A model generated the notes under the pieces. That model was not told the DNA's origin, ran no database searches, and worked only from the letters and a program-made list of their open reading frames with translations. Shown here in pieces: positions 8,345 to 15,868 of a stretch of 64,000 bases of DNA (its first letter is position 1; every line of letters begins with the position of its first letter). A program made the translations under genes and the position numbers. Source of the DNA: Clostridiales bacterium (GTDB lineage: Bacteria; Bacillota; Clostridia; Lachnospirales; Lachnospiraceae); contig JAAYHD010000022.1 in the NCBI GenBank assembly GCA_012735495.1, positions 1 through 64,000 of the forward strand. The letters run 5' to 3'.

Positions 8345-10356
8345 TATGAACTCTCCTTTATCTTGTAATATTTTGTCTTTATGCTGAAGGGCTTAAAGAT
8401 GTTTCCTCCGCCCTCGTAAAACTTACCAAAAAACTCCACATACTGCAAACGGTTTGTATGGACATATGCCCCAAGCAGGTTTATGGCCATGTTCAGTAAA
8501 TGCCCTACCACCACAATGATTATAAAGAATATGGTTCCAACAACGCCTTTTGCCAGCATGGATGCCATCTGGTTTACAACCGTCCCGATTATTCCTGTTG
8601 CAAGACCCAGGGCCAACAGCCTGGAATATGACAACACGTCACTCAGGTAGCCCGACAGGCCGTACAAAGCATACAGGCCTTTAAGGAAACGCTTGAACGG
8701 GTTCCTGGATTCCCTTCCGTTAGTTAGAACGATTCCAAGTGCCGCTGCTACAAAGGCAATCTTGGCGGCATCCACCGCTGTGTCCGGAATATTTGGGCTT
8801 ATACCCAATATATCGGTAACCATCTTCATTGAAAGAAGGAGTATTGCGCTGCTTATCAGTATGGCATACCAAAATACCACGTCATATATAAACCCCTTGA
8901 TATCCTTACGCCTGATAAGCTGATATCCCTTCATGCCCAGGCCGGTCAAAAGGTGTAACAGGCCTACGGCCATTGAGAATGTCAGCATGAGCATGGGTTT
9001 CTCCACGGGATAGAACCAAAGCGGAGGTATGATCGGCAAATCGGTTGCCCCGAAATATATTTTTGCCACGATATCTATTATATCCCCAAAATAGCTGCTG
9101 AACATAATGCCCCAGAATATGGTGGCTATGCCGCAGTACAGGTACATCTTAAGGGTTTTCCTCATGGATTCTTCTATGGTATCCCTGAATTTTATAAGGC
9201 CGACACCGCACGCTATTACCATGAGCAGCCCATATCCGGCATCGGACAACATAAGGCCGAACAATGCATAGTAGAACAATGACATTACCATCGTGGGATC
9301 GACTTCGCCCTTGCCCGGAGGGCTGTACGAGTTAACCACGCTTTCCAAAGGAGCGCTGAAACCGTTGTTTTTATAAAGCACCGGTACATCATCCTTCTTT
9401 TTGGGTTCCTCAAACTCCACGTATGCAGTAAACTTCGCCGTCAGCTCCTCCTGGAGGGATGCCCCGTCCTTTTTCGGGATGAAACCGGTGACTATAAATA
9501 CATTCTTTGATTGAAGAAGCGTTTCAAGCACCTCGTATTTCTCCAGCCGCATGGTGTCGTAATCCCGCAGGAACTTCAGATCGCTGCGGTATTCATCATA
9601 AGAAACCATCTCGTCTATGGAGGCGTCTATCTGAATTTGGATATCTTCCATCTGCTGGTCAAGCTGTATAAGCTTTTCTGCCGGCGGTATATCGATGGAC
9701 AACGACGGAAGGGCAAAATCCATTTCCCTAAGGATTTCGTATACCTTGTCCTTATGGTCTTTTAAGCACAATACAAATATGCAGGTCTGATCCCTGGACG
9801 CGCTGATAATATTGACATCAAGCGGCATATACTGGGCCAGTCTTTCATATATTTCTTCCGCAGTATATGGCCTGGGCAAAGTTCCAATAAATCCTGCTGT
9901 GTATTTTGTTCCTTTAAAGTTTAAGGGTATATCCAGATTCACCCACGGTTTGATAATCTCAACCTGTGTCTGAAGCTTTGACAGCTCAGCCCGGCATTCG
10001 GCAATATATTTTGTCAGCTCGATTATCCTTTTGGCCTTATCTATCGTGGGCATATATTTTTCTTTGAATGAATCGTACGCTTCAACAGGCAGTTCTTTTC
10101 TGCCCTGCAATGAAGCAAGAAGTGAATGATCTTCCTTCACGTAATTATTAAGAACAGCCAGGCTTTCATCCGCTATGGCTATGTTTTTTTCCAGGCTTTG
10201 CCTTACCGTGGAGTAATCGGACCTGCTGAATACCTTGTCCTCCTTCAGCATTTTCCTTACTTCCACCACGCCGCGCCGCTGTAAAAGCTCAAGTATCTGT
10301 TTTCTGTCCTTTTTTAACGCATAAATATAAATACGCTGCATCTGCAGCAGTGCCAT
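8344..10356 (-). CDS. ntpI: V-type ATPase subunit I (a subunit, stator/ion channel)
   Basis: A 670-residue protein with a soluble, partly coiled-coil N-terminal half (to about residue 350) and about seven or eight membrane helices after it. The C-terminal SYSRLLALGLATGII motif carries Arg579 and HTNRLQYVEFF carries Arg636, matching in spacing the two essential arginines of E. hirae NtpI that release the ion from the rotor glutamate. GGAGGTG is the ribosome site. It is coupled to ntpK by overlap. Confidence 0.95.
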   Translation of the reverse strand: MALLQMQRIYIYALKKDRKQILELLQRRGVVEVRKMLKEDKVFSRSDYSTVRQSLEKNIAIADESLAVLNNYVKEDHSLLASLQGRKELPVEAYDSFKEKYMPTIDKAKRIIELTKYIAECRAELSKLQTQVEIIKPWVNLDIPLNFKGTKYTAGFIGTLPRPYTAEEIYERLAQYMPLDVNIISASRDQTCIFVLCLKDHKDKVYEILREMDFALPSLSIDIPPAEKLIQLDQQMEDIQIQIDASIDEMVSYDEYRSDLKFLRDYDTMRLEKYEVLETLLQSKNVFIVTGFIPKKDGASLQEELTAKFTAYVEFEEPKKKDDVPVLYKNNGFSAPLESVVNSYSPPGKGEVDPTMVMSLFYYALFGLMLSDAGYGLLMVIACGVGLIKFRDTIEESMRKTLKMYLYCGIATIFWGIMFSSYFGDIIDIVAKIYFGATDLPIIPPLWFYPVEKPMLMLTFSMAVGLLHLLTGLGMKGYQLIRRKDIKGFIYDVVFWYAILISSAILLLSMKMVTDILGISPNIPDTAVDAAKIAFVAAALGIVLTNGRESRNPFKRFLKGLYALYGLSGYLSDVLSYSRLLALGLATGIIGTVVNQMASMLAKGVVGTIFFIIIVVVGHLLNMAINLLGAYVHTNRLQYVEFFGKFYEGGGNIFKPFSIKTKYYKIKESS

Positions 10357-10382
10357 TTTGAATGCACCTCCGTAACCTCAGG

Positions 10383-10691
10383 TCATACTACGCTGGAAAT
10401 AACCAGGTTTATTGCATCCTCTTCCTTGGTTTTCGCCATTTCAATAAGCTGCCGTACTTCCTTCTCCGCTTCTTTTTTTGCTTCCTCGATTATCAGCTCG
10501 CTGCGCCGTACGGCATCCTTTATGTCATTTTCCGCCTTCTTTTGGGCTTCGTCCGTCATATCGGCCAGAATTTTCCCGGCTTTTTTTCTTGCTTCCGATA
10601 AAATAGCGTCTTTTTTTTCCAGAGCCTCTTTTATCAGCTTTTCGGCGGCAATTTCAGCATCACGGACAGCCTTAACCGTTTCCTTTGCCAT
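10383..10691 (-). CDS. ntpF: V-type ATPase subunit G/H-like (NtpF, peripheral stalk)
   Basis: This 102-residue, highly charged, almost all-helical protein (heptads of Ala, Glu, Lys; for example EARKKAGKILADMTDEAQKK) is the stator partner of NtpE. It is the first gene of the operon, preceded by a strong promoter and by GAGGTG seven bases from the ATG. Sequence similarity between members of this family is low, so the assignment rests on size, coiled-coil character and the first position in an otherwise E. hirae-like order. Confidence 0.88.
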   Translation of the reverse strand: MAKETVKAVRDAEIAAEKLIKEALEKKDAILSEARKKAGKILADMTDEAQKKAENDIKDAVRRSELIIEEAKKEAEKEVRQLIEMAKTKEEDAINLVISSVV

Positions 10692-10736
10692 TGGCCCACC
10701 TCAATATATTGTATTTAAAATTAAACATCTCCAACT

Positions 10737-10765
10737 ATTATATCCTATTTAACCTATTTATTCAA
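10737..10765 (-). promoter_or_regulatory. Promoter of the ntp (V-ATPase) operon
   Basis: On the minus strand TTGAAT (10765-10760) and TATAAT (10742-10737) are separated by exactly 17 bases. It lies 46 bases upstream of ntpF and just downstream of the terminator of the previous gene, so the operon has its own housekeeping promoter. Confidence 0.8.
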
Positions 10766-10774
10766 CCAATACCA

Positions 10775-10811
10775 TCAAAAAAAGCCGCCCATGAATAATC
10801 ACGAACAGCTT
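10775..10811 (-). terminator. Rho-independent terminator after the LacI-family gene
   Basis: Arms 10799-10811 and 10782-10794 pair over 13 positions, several as G-T, around a four-base loop; on the minus strand seven T follow. It separates the regulator transcript from the ntp promoter. Confidence 0.75.
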
Positions 10812-10831
10812 CTTTTTATATCTAAACTCCC

Positions 10832-11845
10832 CTACCCGTTTATATCTTTAACTGTTTCTCCCGGAAGGAGCTTTCCTTCCACAACAATTCTCTCTATAAT
10901 ATTAGCCTTTGGATTGATTATCGCTTCGATCAGCTTCTGCGCCGCGTATTTGCCCAAAGCCTTGGTGTCCTGCATATATGTAGTCAGCTTCGGATCAAGA
11001 ACCTGCGAAAGAAGAATTCCATCGTAACCGACAATTGATATATCATCCGGTATTACCAGCCCTGCTTCCCTGATGGCGTTGATTCCTCCGATGCATGAGA
11101 AATCATCGGGGAATATAATGCATGTGGGCCGGTTCTTGAGCGCCAGCAATTCTTTTGTCAGCTTGTATGTCGTCTCCGTATCATGGTATATGCCGTCCTT
11201 GACATAATCGTCCGGTATGCTGATATTGAGTTCACTCAAGGTTCTGTAGAAGCTTCCTATACGGTTCTGTGTAACGGAAGAATCGGCTCCGTGAATATAT
11301 GCTATTCTCCTGTGCCCCTTATCGTACAGATAATGTATAATCTCCCTCATGCCCTTGATATTGTCCGATACAATGGCAGTTCGGTTATCAAAAACATGGT
11401 CTATTGTAACAACCGGAAGATCACCGTTGATAAGCTCCAGAACATCAGGATCCGAAAAATCAATACATGCGATGACAACACCGTCTACTCCCCTGTATTT
11501 GCTGTGCTCATAATAGGACATCTTTCTAAGGCCCATGTGCTTGTTAATGAATGTTATATCAAAGCCCTGGCTTTCTGCTTCCACCTTGAAGCTGTCCAAC
11601 ACATTGGCAAAGTATTCATGGGTCAGACCGCTCTGGGCCTCATCCACGAACAGGACCCCGATATTATAAGTTCTGTTGGTTTTAAGGGCCCTCGCGAATG
11701 AGTTGGGGTAATATCCCATCTCCCTTGCAACTGCCAGAATATGCTGCTTTGTAGCTTCGGAAATATCACTGTGATTGTTCAAAGCCTTGCTGACGGTAGC
11801 CACCGAAACGCCGCATCTGACTGATATATCCTTGATTGAAACCAT
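10832..11845 (-). CDS. LacI/GalR-family transcriptional regulator
   Basis: This 337-residue repressor has an N-terminal helix-turn-helix (IKDISVRCGVSVATVSKALN, residues 3-22), the hinge helix (SFARALKTNRTY) and a periplasmic-binding-protein-like sugar domain from about residue 60 to the end. AGGGGA is the ribosome site. No sugar gene adjoins it: the V-ATPase operon lies downstream beyond a terminator and an RNA candidate upstream. The effector and targets are therefore unknown. A palindrome 60-78 bases upstream may be its own operator. Confidence 0.9.
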   Translation of the reverse strand: MVSIKDISVRCGVSVATVSKALNNHSDISEATKQHILAVAREMGYYPNSFARALKTNRTYNIGVLFVDEAQSGLTHEYFANVLDSFKVEAESQGFDITFINKHMGLRKMSYYEHSKYRGVDGVVIACIDFSDPDVLELINGDLPVVTIDHVFDNRTAIVSDNIKGMREIIHYLYDKGHRRIAYIHGADSSVTQNRIGSFYRTLSELNISIPDDYVKDGIYHDTETTYKLTKELLALKNRPTCIIFPDDFSCIGGINAIREAGLVIPDDISIVGYDGILLSQVLDPKLTTYMQDTKALGKYAAQKLIEAIINPKANIIERIVVEGKLLPGETVKDING

Positions 11846-11904
11846 TCGTATCCCCTACTTGCTGTTAAATTTATGCAATTACTTAATCGATTTCTAAAAT
11901 ACAT

Positions 11905-11923
11905 CTTGTACATTTTATACAAG
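11905..11923. promoter_or_regulatory. Candidate autoregulatory operator of the LacI-family gene
   Basis: CTTGTA (11905-11910) and TACAAG (11918-11923) form a perfect six-base inverted repeat with a seven-base centre, 60 bases upstream of the regulator start. LacI-type sites usually have a tighter centre, so another regulator is possible. Confidence 0.35.
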
Positions 11924-12131
11924 TGTGTTGATTATTTTAACTCTATTTAAATATTATTGACTAATAATTTGACTTGTTAAATATATATTACCTCTTTTAT
12001 TTGCCATATGCAAGTGTTTTTTTATGCTTTTTGCTTAATCGTTTTCGGTATTTTTAATATTTCTTTATTACTATTTCCGAAAAAATCAAAGAAAATGCCT
12101 TTTGTTTTGAATAATAAACGGAAAAACAAGA
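11924..12131. other. AT-rich intergenic DNA with no gene seen
   Basis: This stretch is strongly AT-rich and holds no plausible coding frame in either direction. Its right end carries the TTGAAT (12107-12112) and TATAAT (12132-12137) elements that could drive the RNA candidate that follows on the plus strand; the 19-base spacer is longer than ideal. Confidence 0.5.
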
Positions 12132-12139
12132 TATAATAA

Positions 12140-12335
12140 TGCACAGATACGGATAAGACTCATCGACACCATTGTGTTACCGGAATTAAACGAGTACATC
12201 CGTATCTGGATAATAGAGAGGAATGTTTGTAATTTGGTCTCAAGAATTACAGACAGCACATCAATGACAACTGAATATTGAGACACGAGACGACAGACAG
12301 CAGGGATGTAAATCCCTGCTTCTGTCATTTATGCT
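12140..12335 (+). ncRNA. Candidate structured non-coding RNA with a loop pseudoknot
   Basis: Three nested elements suggest a folded RNA of about 190 bases. P1 is an 11-bp perfect stem (12144-12154 with 12198-12208) enclosing small hairpins (ACTC/GAGT, ACAC/GTGT). P2 is a 10-bp hairpin (12225-12234 with 12245-12254, one G-U). The P2 loop bases 12237-12243 (GTCTCAA) are perfectly complementary to 12278-12284 (TTGAGAC), a 7-bp pseudoknot. P3 is a terminator-like hairpin (12292-12326). TATAAT lies at 12132-12137. It is not upstream of any plus-strand gene and converges on the channel gene, so it looks like a stand-alone RNA. I could not assign it to a known family; P3 alone could also end the channel transcript. 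Confidence 0.5.
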
Positions 12336-12344
12336 ATTCCATTT

Positions 12345-13583
12345 CTATTCTGCATATTTGCGAAGGTCATAACCCGAAGGAGCCTGGTAAATCCTTAGTC
12401 CGAATTCCTTGGCAACCGCATATATGTGATCGAAAATGTCAGACTGGACCTTCTCGTAATTAACCCATGAAGTGTCTTTGGTAAATGCGTAGATTTCCAA
12501 AGGTATGCCGGTTTCACCCGGCGCCAACTGGCGTACCATCATAATCATGTCACGGTTGATGCCTGGATGATTGCTTATATAATTTTGAAGATAAGCACGG
12601 AATGTTCCCAGATTGGTCATGCGTCTTCCGTTTATTAACTGTCCGGTGTCTATATTATTGCTTAAGTTATACTCTTCAATCTCCTTCTCCTTGTTTATAA
12701 TATAGTCTTTCAGGTAATGCACTTTTTTAAATTTCTCAATCATTTCCCCGGTACAGAACATAACGGAGTTGACGTCTATATATATTGCCCGTTTTATTCT
12801 TCTGCCGCCCGACGCAAACATCCCTCTCCAGTTTTTGAATGAATCGGAAACGAGCGCATACGCGGGTATGGTTACATATGTCTTGTCCCAGTTCTGAACC
12901 TTTACGGTATTCAGGGTTATGTCCACGACATCCCCATCAGCGCCGTACTTCTCCATCTCAATCCAATCGCCGATCCTAAGCATATCGTTTGATGTCAGCA
13001 TTATGCCCGCTATAAATCCCAGTATTGCGTCCTTGAATACAAAGGAGAATACCGCCGCCAGCGCTCCGATGCTGCTTAGGAGCAACAGCGGGCTCTGTCC
13101 GATCAGCGTTGCTATGATTACAATGCCGATCACAAGAAATGCCGCAATCTTTACAATTTGCAGAAGGCCTTTTATCGGCCTGACCTTTGAGACGGGTTTT
13201 TTACGGTATAAATCATCGATTGAATCAAGCAGCGAGCTTATGACAAACATGAGCACAACCAATACATAGGCTGAAGCCAGCCGTTCGACCACTCCGGCAA
13301 AAGCCTTATTCTCATAAATGCCGGACAGGCTGTAGAATATTATCCCCGGTGCAATCATAACCGCCCGGTGGACAAACCTTCTCTCCAACAGGACATCGTC
13401 CCACTCATGCTTGCTTCTCTTTGCTATTTTTGATACTATGCCGATAACTATTTTCTTCAGTATAAGGTTGATAAGTATACAGACAGCAATTATTGCGAGC
13501 GTGATGGCAAGCTCAGCCAACATACCCGCAATTTTATCATCCGCACCCCTATCAATAAAATAGTTGGTCAGCAGATCCTTCAT
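12345..13583 (-). CDS. MscS-family mechanosensitive channel (YbdG-like)
   Basis: A 412-residue membrane protein. About five hydrophobic helices precede the MscS pore and beta domain, with GFIAGIMLTSNDMLRIGDWI at about 205-225 and the segment DVVDITLNTVKVQNWDKTYVTI after it. The long C-terminal extension (SDSFKNWRGM, RRIKRAIYIDV) matches the YbdG/MscM subgroup rather than short MscS. It protects against hypo-osmotic shock by releasing solutes. GGGAGG is the ribosome site. It lies 39 bases downstream of the papain-like gene on the same strand. Confidence 0.88.
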   Translation of the reverse strand: MKDLLTNYFIDRGADDKIAGMLAELAITLAIIAVCILINLILKKIVIGIVSKIAKRSKHEWDDVLLERRFVHRAVMIAPGIIFYSLSGIYENKAFAGVVERLASAYVLVVLMFVISSLLDSIDDLYRKKPVSKVRPIKGLLQIVKIAAFLVIGIVIIATLIGQSPLLLLSSIGALAAVFSFVFKDAILGFIAGIMLTSNDMLRIGDWIEMEKYGADGDVVDITLNTVKVQNWDKTYVTIPAYALVSDSFKNWRGMFASGGRRIKRAIYIDVNSVMFCTGEMIEKFKKVHYLKDYIINKEKEIEEYNLSNNIDTGQLINGRRMTNLGTFRAYLQNYISNHPGINRDMIMMVRQLAPGETGIPLEIYAFTKDTSWVNYEKVQSDIFDHIYAVAKEFGLRIYQAPSGYDLRKYAE

Positions 13584-13622
13584 CTCAAACAGCCTCCCTC
13601 AATTATATCCGCCAGGGAATCC

Positions 13623-14204
13623 TCATGCAAGCAGGATTTTTTGTCTATATAACCGGTACTGTGAAAGCATTCCTTCATAAACAGGAATGAGGTATGGATT
13701 GGTCCTTATATCCCGCGGCTTGACCAGGGCATAGCTCTTGCTGAAAATATTAATGCCGCTTTTCTCCAGCACATAGGCGACAAACTGGGAACAGAAATAC
13801 CTTGATTTTGACCTTACCGGAATATTGAATGCGGCAGCAATAAGCCCGAGGTAATTATATGAATACGAATTCTTATTCCGGACGAATATATCAATTTCTT
13901 TTCTCAGGTTTTGATATTGCCGTTCGGTTATGTACAGGCGGTAGATGCTGCATCGTGTTGATTTAAACCGCCCGAACACCCCACGGTCAATATACTCCCT
14001 TATAAACCCCGCGTTGAACGGGTTGTACTTCCCCCGTCTTGCAAAGCTGTACATTTCCTCCAGGTTCTCGTCAAAAGCTATTGAAGCATGGGCAAAAGGT
14101 TCTTTTGTGTACAGCTTTATAGCCCTGGCCGGATAGGTTTTGGTCTGGGTCAGCACTATATAGATTGTCCTGTTTTTTTGCTCATAAGGTTTATAGCTTA
14201 TCAT
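13623..14204 (-). CDS. Permuted papain-like (NlpC/P60-type) amidase or peptidase, hypothetical
   Basis: This 193-residue protein shows a His early (FAHASIAFDENL, about residue 39) and a Cys late (RYFCSQFVAYVLEKSG, about residue 138), the order found in circularly permuted papain-fold enzymes such as YiiX/YebB-like and LRAT-like proteins. No signal peptide or membrane helix is evident, so it is probably cytoplasmic. The substrate is unknown. It precedes the mechanosensitive-channel gene and may share a transcript with it. Confidence 0.6.
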   Translation of the reverse strand: MISYKPYEQKNRTIYIVLTQTKTYPARAIKLYTKEPFAHASIAFDENLEEMYSFARRGKYNPFNAGFIREYIDRGVFGRFKSTRCSIYRLYITERQYQNLRKEIDIFVRNKNSYSYNYLGLIAAAFNIPVRSKSRYFCSQFVAYVLEKSGINIFSKSYALVKPRDIRTNPYLIPVYEGMLSQYRLYRQKILLA

Positions 14205-14337
14205 ATCATACCTGCTTGTAATAATGTATATTTTTATATAATGTTTCTATTTATAATTCTGTTTTTATAAATTTTATAAATTTTTTATTTATACTAGAGA
14301 CAATTATATAATACAGGTATGATTTTATCAATACATA

Positions 14338-15099
14338 TCAGGCATCCATGCCTGTATATATCATCAGGGCGTCCCTGAAGAACTTTGCCATGCCCGGTTT
14401 TCTTGTGTCGTAAAAGGCTGTAAACCGCTCATCATCCACATACATCTGCGCAAGTCCCGCATGCCTCTGCTTGCTGTAATCCTTCCACACAAACATAAGC
14501 CATTGCTTATGCAGCTCACAGGCCTTTTGGGCCAGATCCCCCGCAGGGTCGCCGGTTTCAAACGCGGCTTCCAGTGTATCGAGCACCTCGCTGCCAAGCC
14601 TTTCAAACTGCTCATACTGCTCCTTTGTCAAATTAAGAAGCTTTTTATTAGAAGAGTCCACCGCTTCCTCACCGTATTTCTCACGGATTTCCTTACCGTA
14701 CCTGCGCTCGTTTTCTTCAACAAGTTCCTTCTTAAGTCCTTCAAATTTCTCGTGATTGCTCATCTTTATTCTCCCTTCCAATGATTTAATTGTTTTTTCA
14801 ACATTGTTAATCAGTATATCCAGCTGTTTTCTTCTCTCCAGGAGCATTTCCCTATGTCCGGCAAGCGCTTTTGCAGCGTCAAAGTCAGGTGCGTCCAGCA
14901 TTTCCTTTATCTTGTCCAGGTTGAAATCCAGTTCCCTGAAAAACAGTATCTGCTGCAGCCGGTCAACCTCTTCCTGTCCATATACCCTGTAGCCGGACGT
15001 ATTTATCCTTGCAGGCTTAAGCAGCTCGATTTCGTCATAATACCTCAGGGTCCTGGTGCTGACACCGGCCATTTTAGCCAGCTTCAATATGGTATACAA
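14338..15099 (-). CDS. MerR-family regulator with TipAS-like antibiotic-recognition domain
   Basis: A 253-residue regulator: an N-terminal MerR winged helix (LKLAKMAGVSTRTLRYYDEI, residues 5-24), a coiled coil near 80-110, and a C-terminal TipAS-type helical domain (residues about 115-253, including WLMFVWKDYSKQRHAG). TipAL-like proteins bind peptide antibiotics and activate export genes, often including their own. Translation starts at TTG (15099), with AAGGAGG nine bases upstream; an ATG at 15103 is out of frame. Its promoter has the 19-bp spacer typical of MerR-controlled promoters, so it is probably autoregulated. No drug exporter adjoins it. Confidence 0.87.
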   Translation of the reverse strand: MYTILKLAKMAGVSTRTLRYYDEIELLKPARINTSGYRVYGQEEVDRLQQILFFRELDFNLDKIKEMLDAPDFDAAKALAGHREMLLERRKQLDILINNVEKTIKSLEGRIKMSNHEKFEGLKKELVEENERRYGKEIREKYGEEAVDSSNKKLLNLTKEQYEQFERLGSEVLDTLEAAFETGDPAGDLAQKACELHKQWLMFVWKDYSKQRHAGLAQMYVDDERFTAFYDTRKPGMAKFFRDALMIYTGMDA

Positions 15100-15124
15100 C
15101 CATTCTTCACCTCCTTACAAGGCC

Positions 15125-15155
15125 ATAATAAACCTTTACGTTACGTTAATGTCAA
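15125..15155 (-). promoter_or_regulatory. MerR-type promoter with 19-bp spacer
   Basis: On the minus strand TTGACA (15155-15150) and TATTAT (15130-15125) are 19 bases apart. The over-long spacer holds a repeated AACGT and is the hallmark of promoters that MerR-family proteins activate by DNA distortion. It lies 26 bases upstream of the regulator's own start. Confidence 0.75.
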
Positions 15156-15189
15156 TAACAAAATAAAAAAACATATAAAATCTAATTAA

Positions 15190-15218
15190 TTGACACCTTG
15201 CTTATTATAGGCTATATT
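15190..15218 (+). promoter_or_regulatory. Promoter of purE
   Basis: TTGACA (15190-15195), a 17-base spacer and TATATT (15213-15218) form a near-consensus housekeeping promoter 57 bases ahead of purE. A further TATACT-like element closer to the gene could be a second start. Confidence 0.7.
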
Positions 15219-15275
15219 AAATAATCATTATAATATCAGCCAATACGCAGATTATGCTATACTGGGGAGGTAAAT

Positions 15276-15767
15276 ATGAGAAAAAAAGCAGCAGTTTTGA
15301 TGGGCAGTGATTCGGACCTGCCCGTTGTCCAGGGTGCTATCCGCACTCTTAAGGATTTTGGTGTTGAAACCGAGGTTCATATCATGAGCGCACACCGCAC
15401 ACCCCACAAGGTTATGGAGTTTGCGTCAGGCGCAAGGGAAAACGGCTTCGGCGTTATCATATGCGCGGCAGGAAAAGCGGCTCATCTTGCCGGAGTGGTT
15501 GCATCCCATACCACCCTGCCTGTAATAGGTATTCCCATGAAATCTTCGGCCCTCGACGGTCTTGACGCCTTACTGTCCACCGTCCAGATGCCGAAGGGAA
15601 TTCCCGTAGCCACGGTAGCCATTGACGGAGCCGACAACGCGGCGCTGCTTGCGGTTCAAATTCTTGCCGTAAATGACGAAGAACTGGCGAAGAAGCTCCA
15701 GGATATGAGAACTAAAATGACCGCCGAAATAGCGGAAAAGGACAAAAAGCTTCAGGAGAAACTGTAA
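15276..15767 (+). CDS. purE: N5-carboxyaminoimidazole ribonucleotide mutase
   Basis: This 163-residue class I PurE converts N5-CAIR to CAIR in purine synthesis. The signature [10 protein letters not shown] (residues 7-16), the SAHRTPHKV segment with the catalytic His (residues 39-47) and the [17 protein letters not shown] loop are intact. GGGAGG is the ribosome site. It stands alone: no purK or other pur gene is in the window, and a hairpin terminator follows, so it is a single-gene transcript with its own promoter. Confidence 0.95.
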   Translation: MRKKAAVLMGSDSDLPVVQGAIRTLKDFGVETEVHIMSAHRTPHKVMEFASGARENGFGVIICAAGKAAHLAGVVASHTTLPVIGIPMKSSALDGLDALLSTVQMPKGIPVATVAIDGADNAALLAVQILAVNDEELAKKLQDMRTKMTAEIAEKDKKLQEKL

Positions 15768-15836
15768 GCTTGAGATAAGCGATTGAAAGCATGATATTTA
15801 AGACTTAAGATATGCAAAACTAAAGATATTAAAAAT

Positions 15837-15867
15837 GGACTATGCTTCTGTTACCGATGCATAGTCC
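15837..15867. terminator. Bidirectional hairpin terminator between purE and the EAL gene
   Basis: A 9-bp perfect stem (15837-15845 with 15859-15867) is followed by TTT on the plus strand and by ATTTTT on the minus strand, and lies between convergent genes. Confidence 0.75.
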
Positions 15868-15868
15868 T

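Noticed and set aside
12086-12328. Minus-strand open frame of 80 residues
   Set aside because: No ribosome site, no recognisable protein, and it coincides with the inverted repeats of the RNA candidate.
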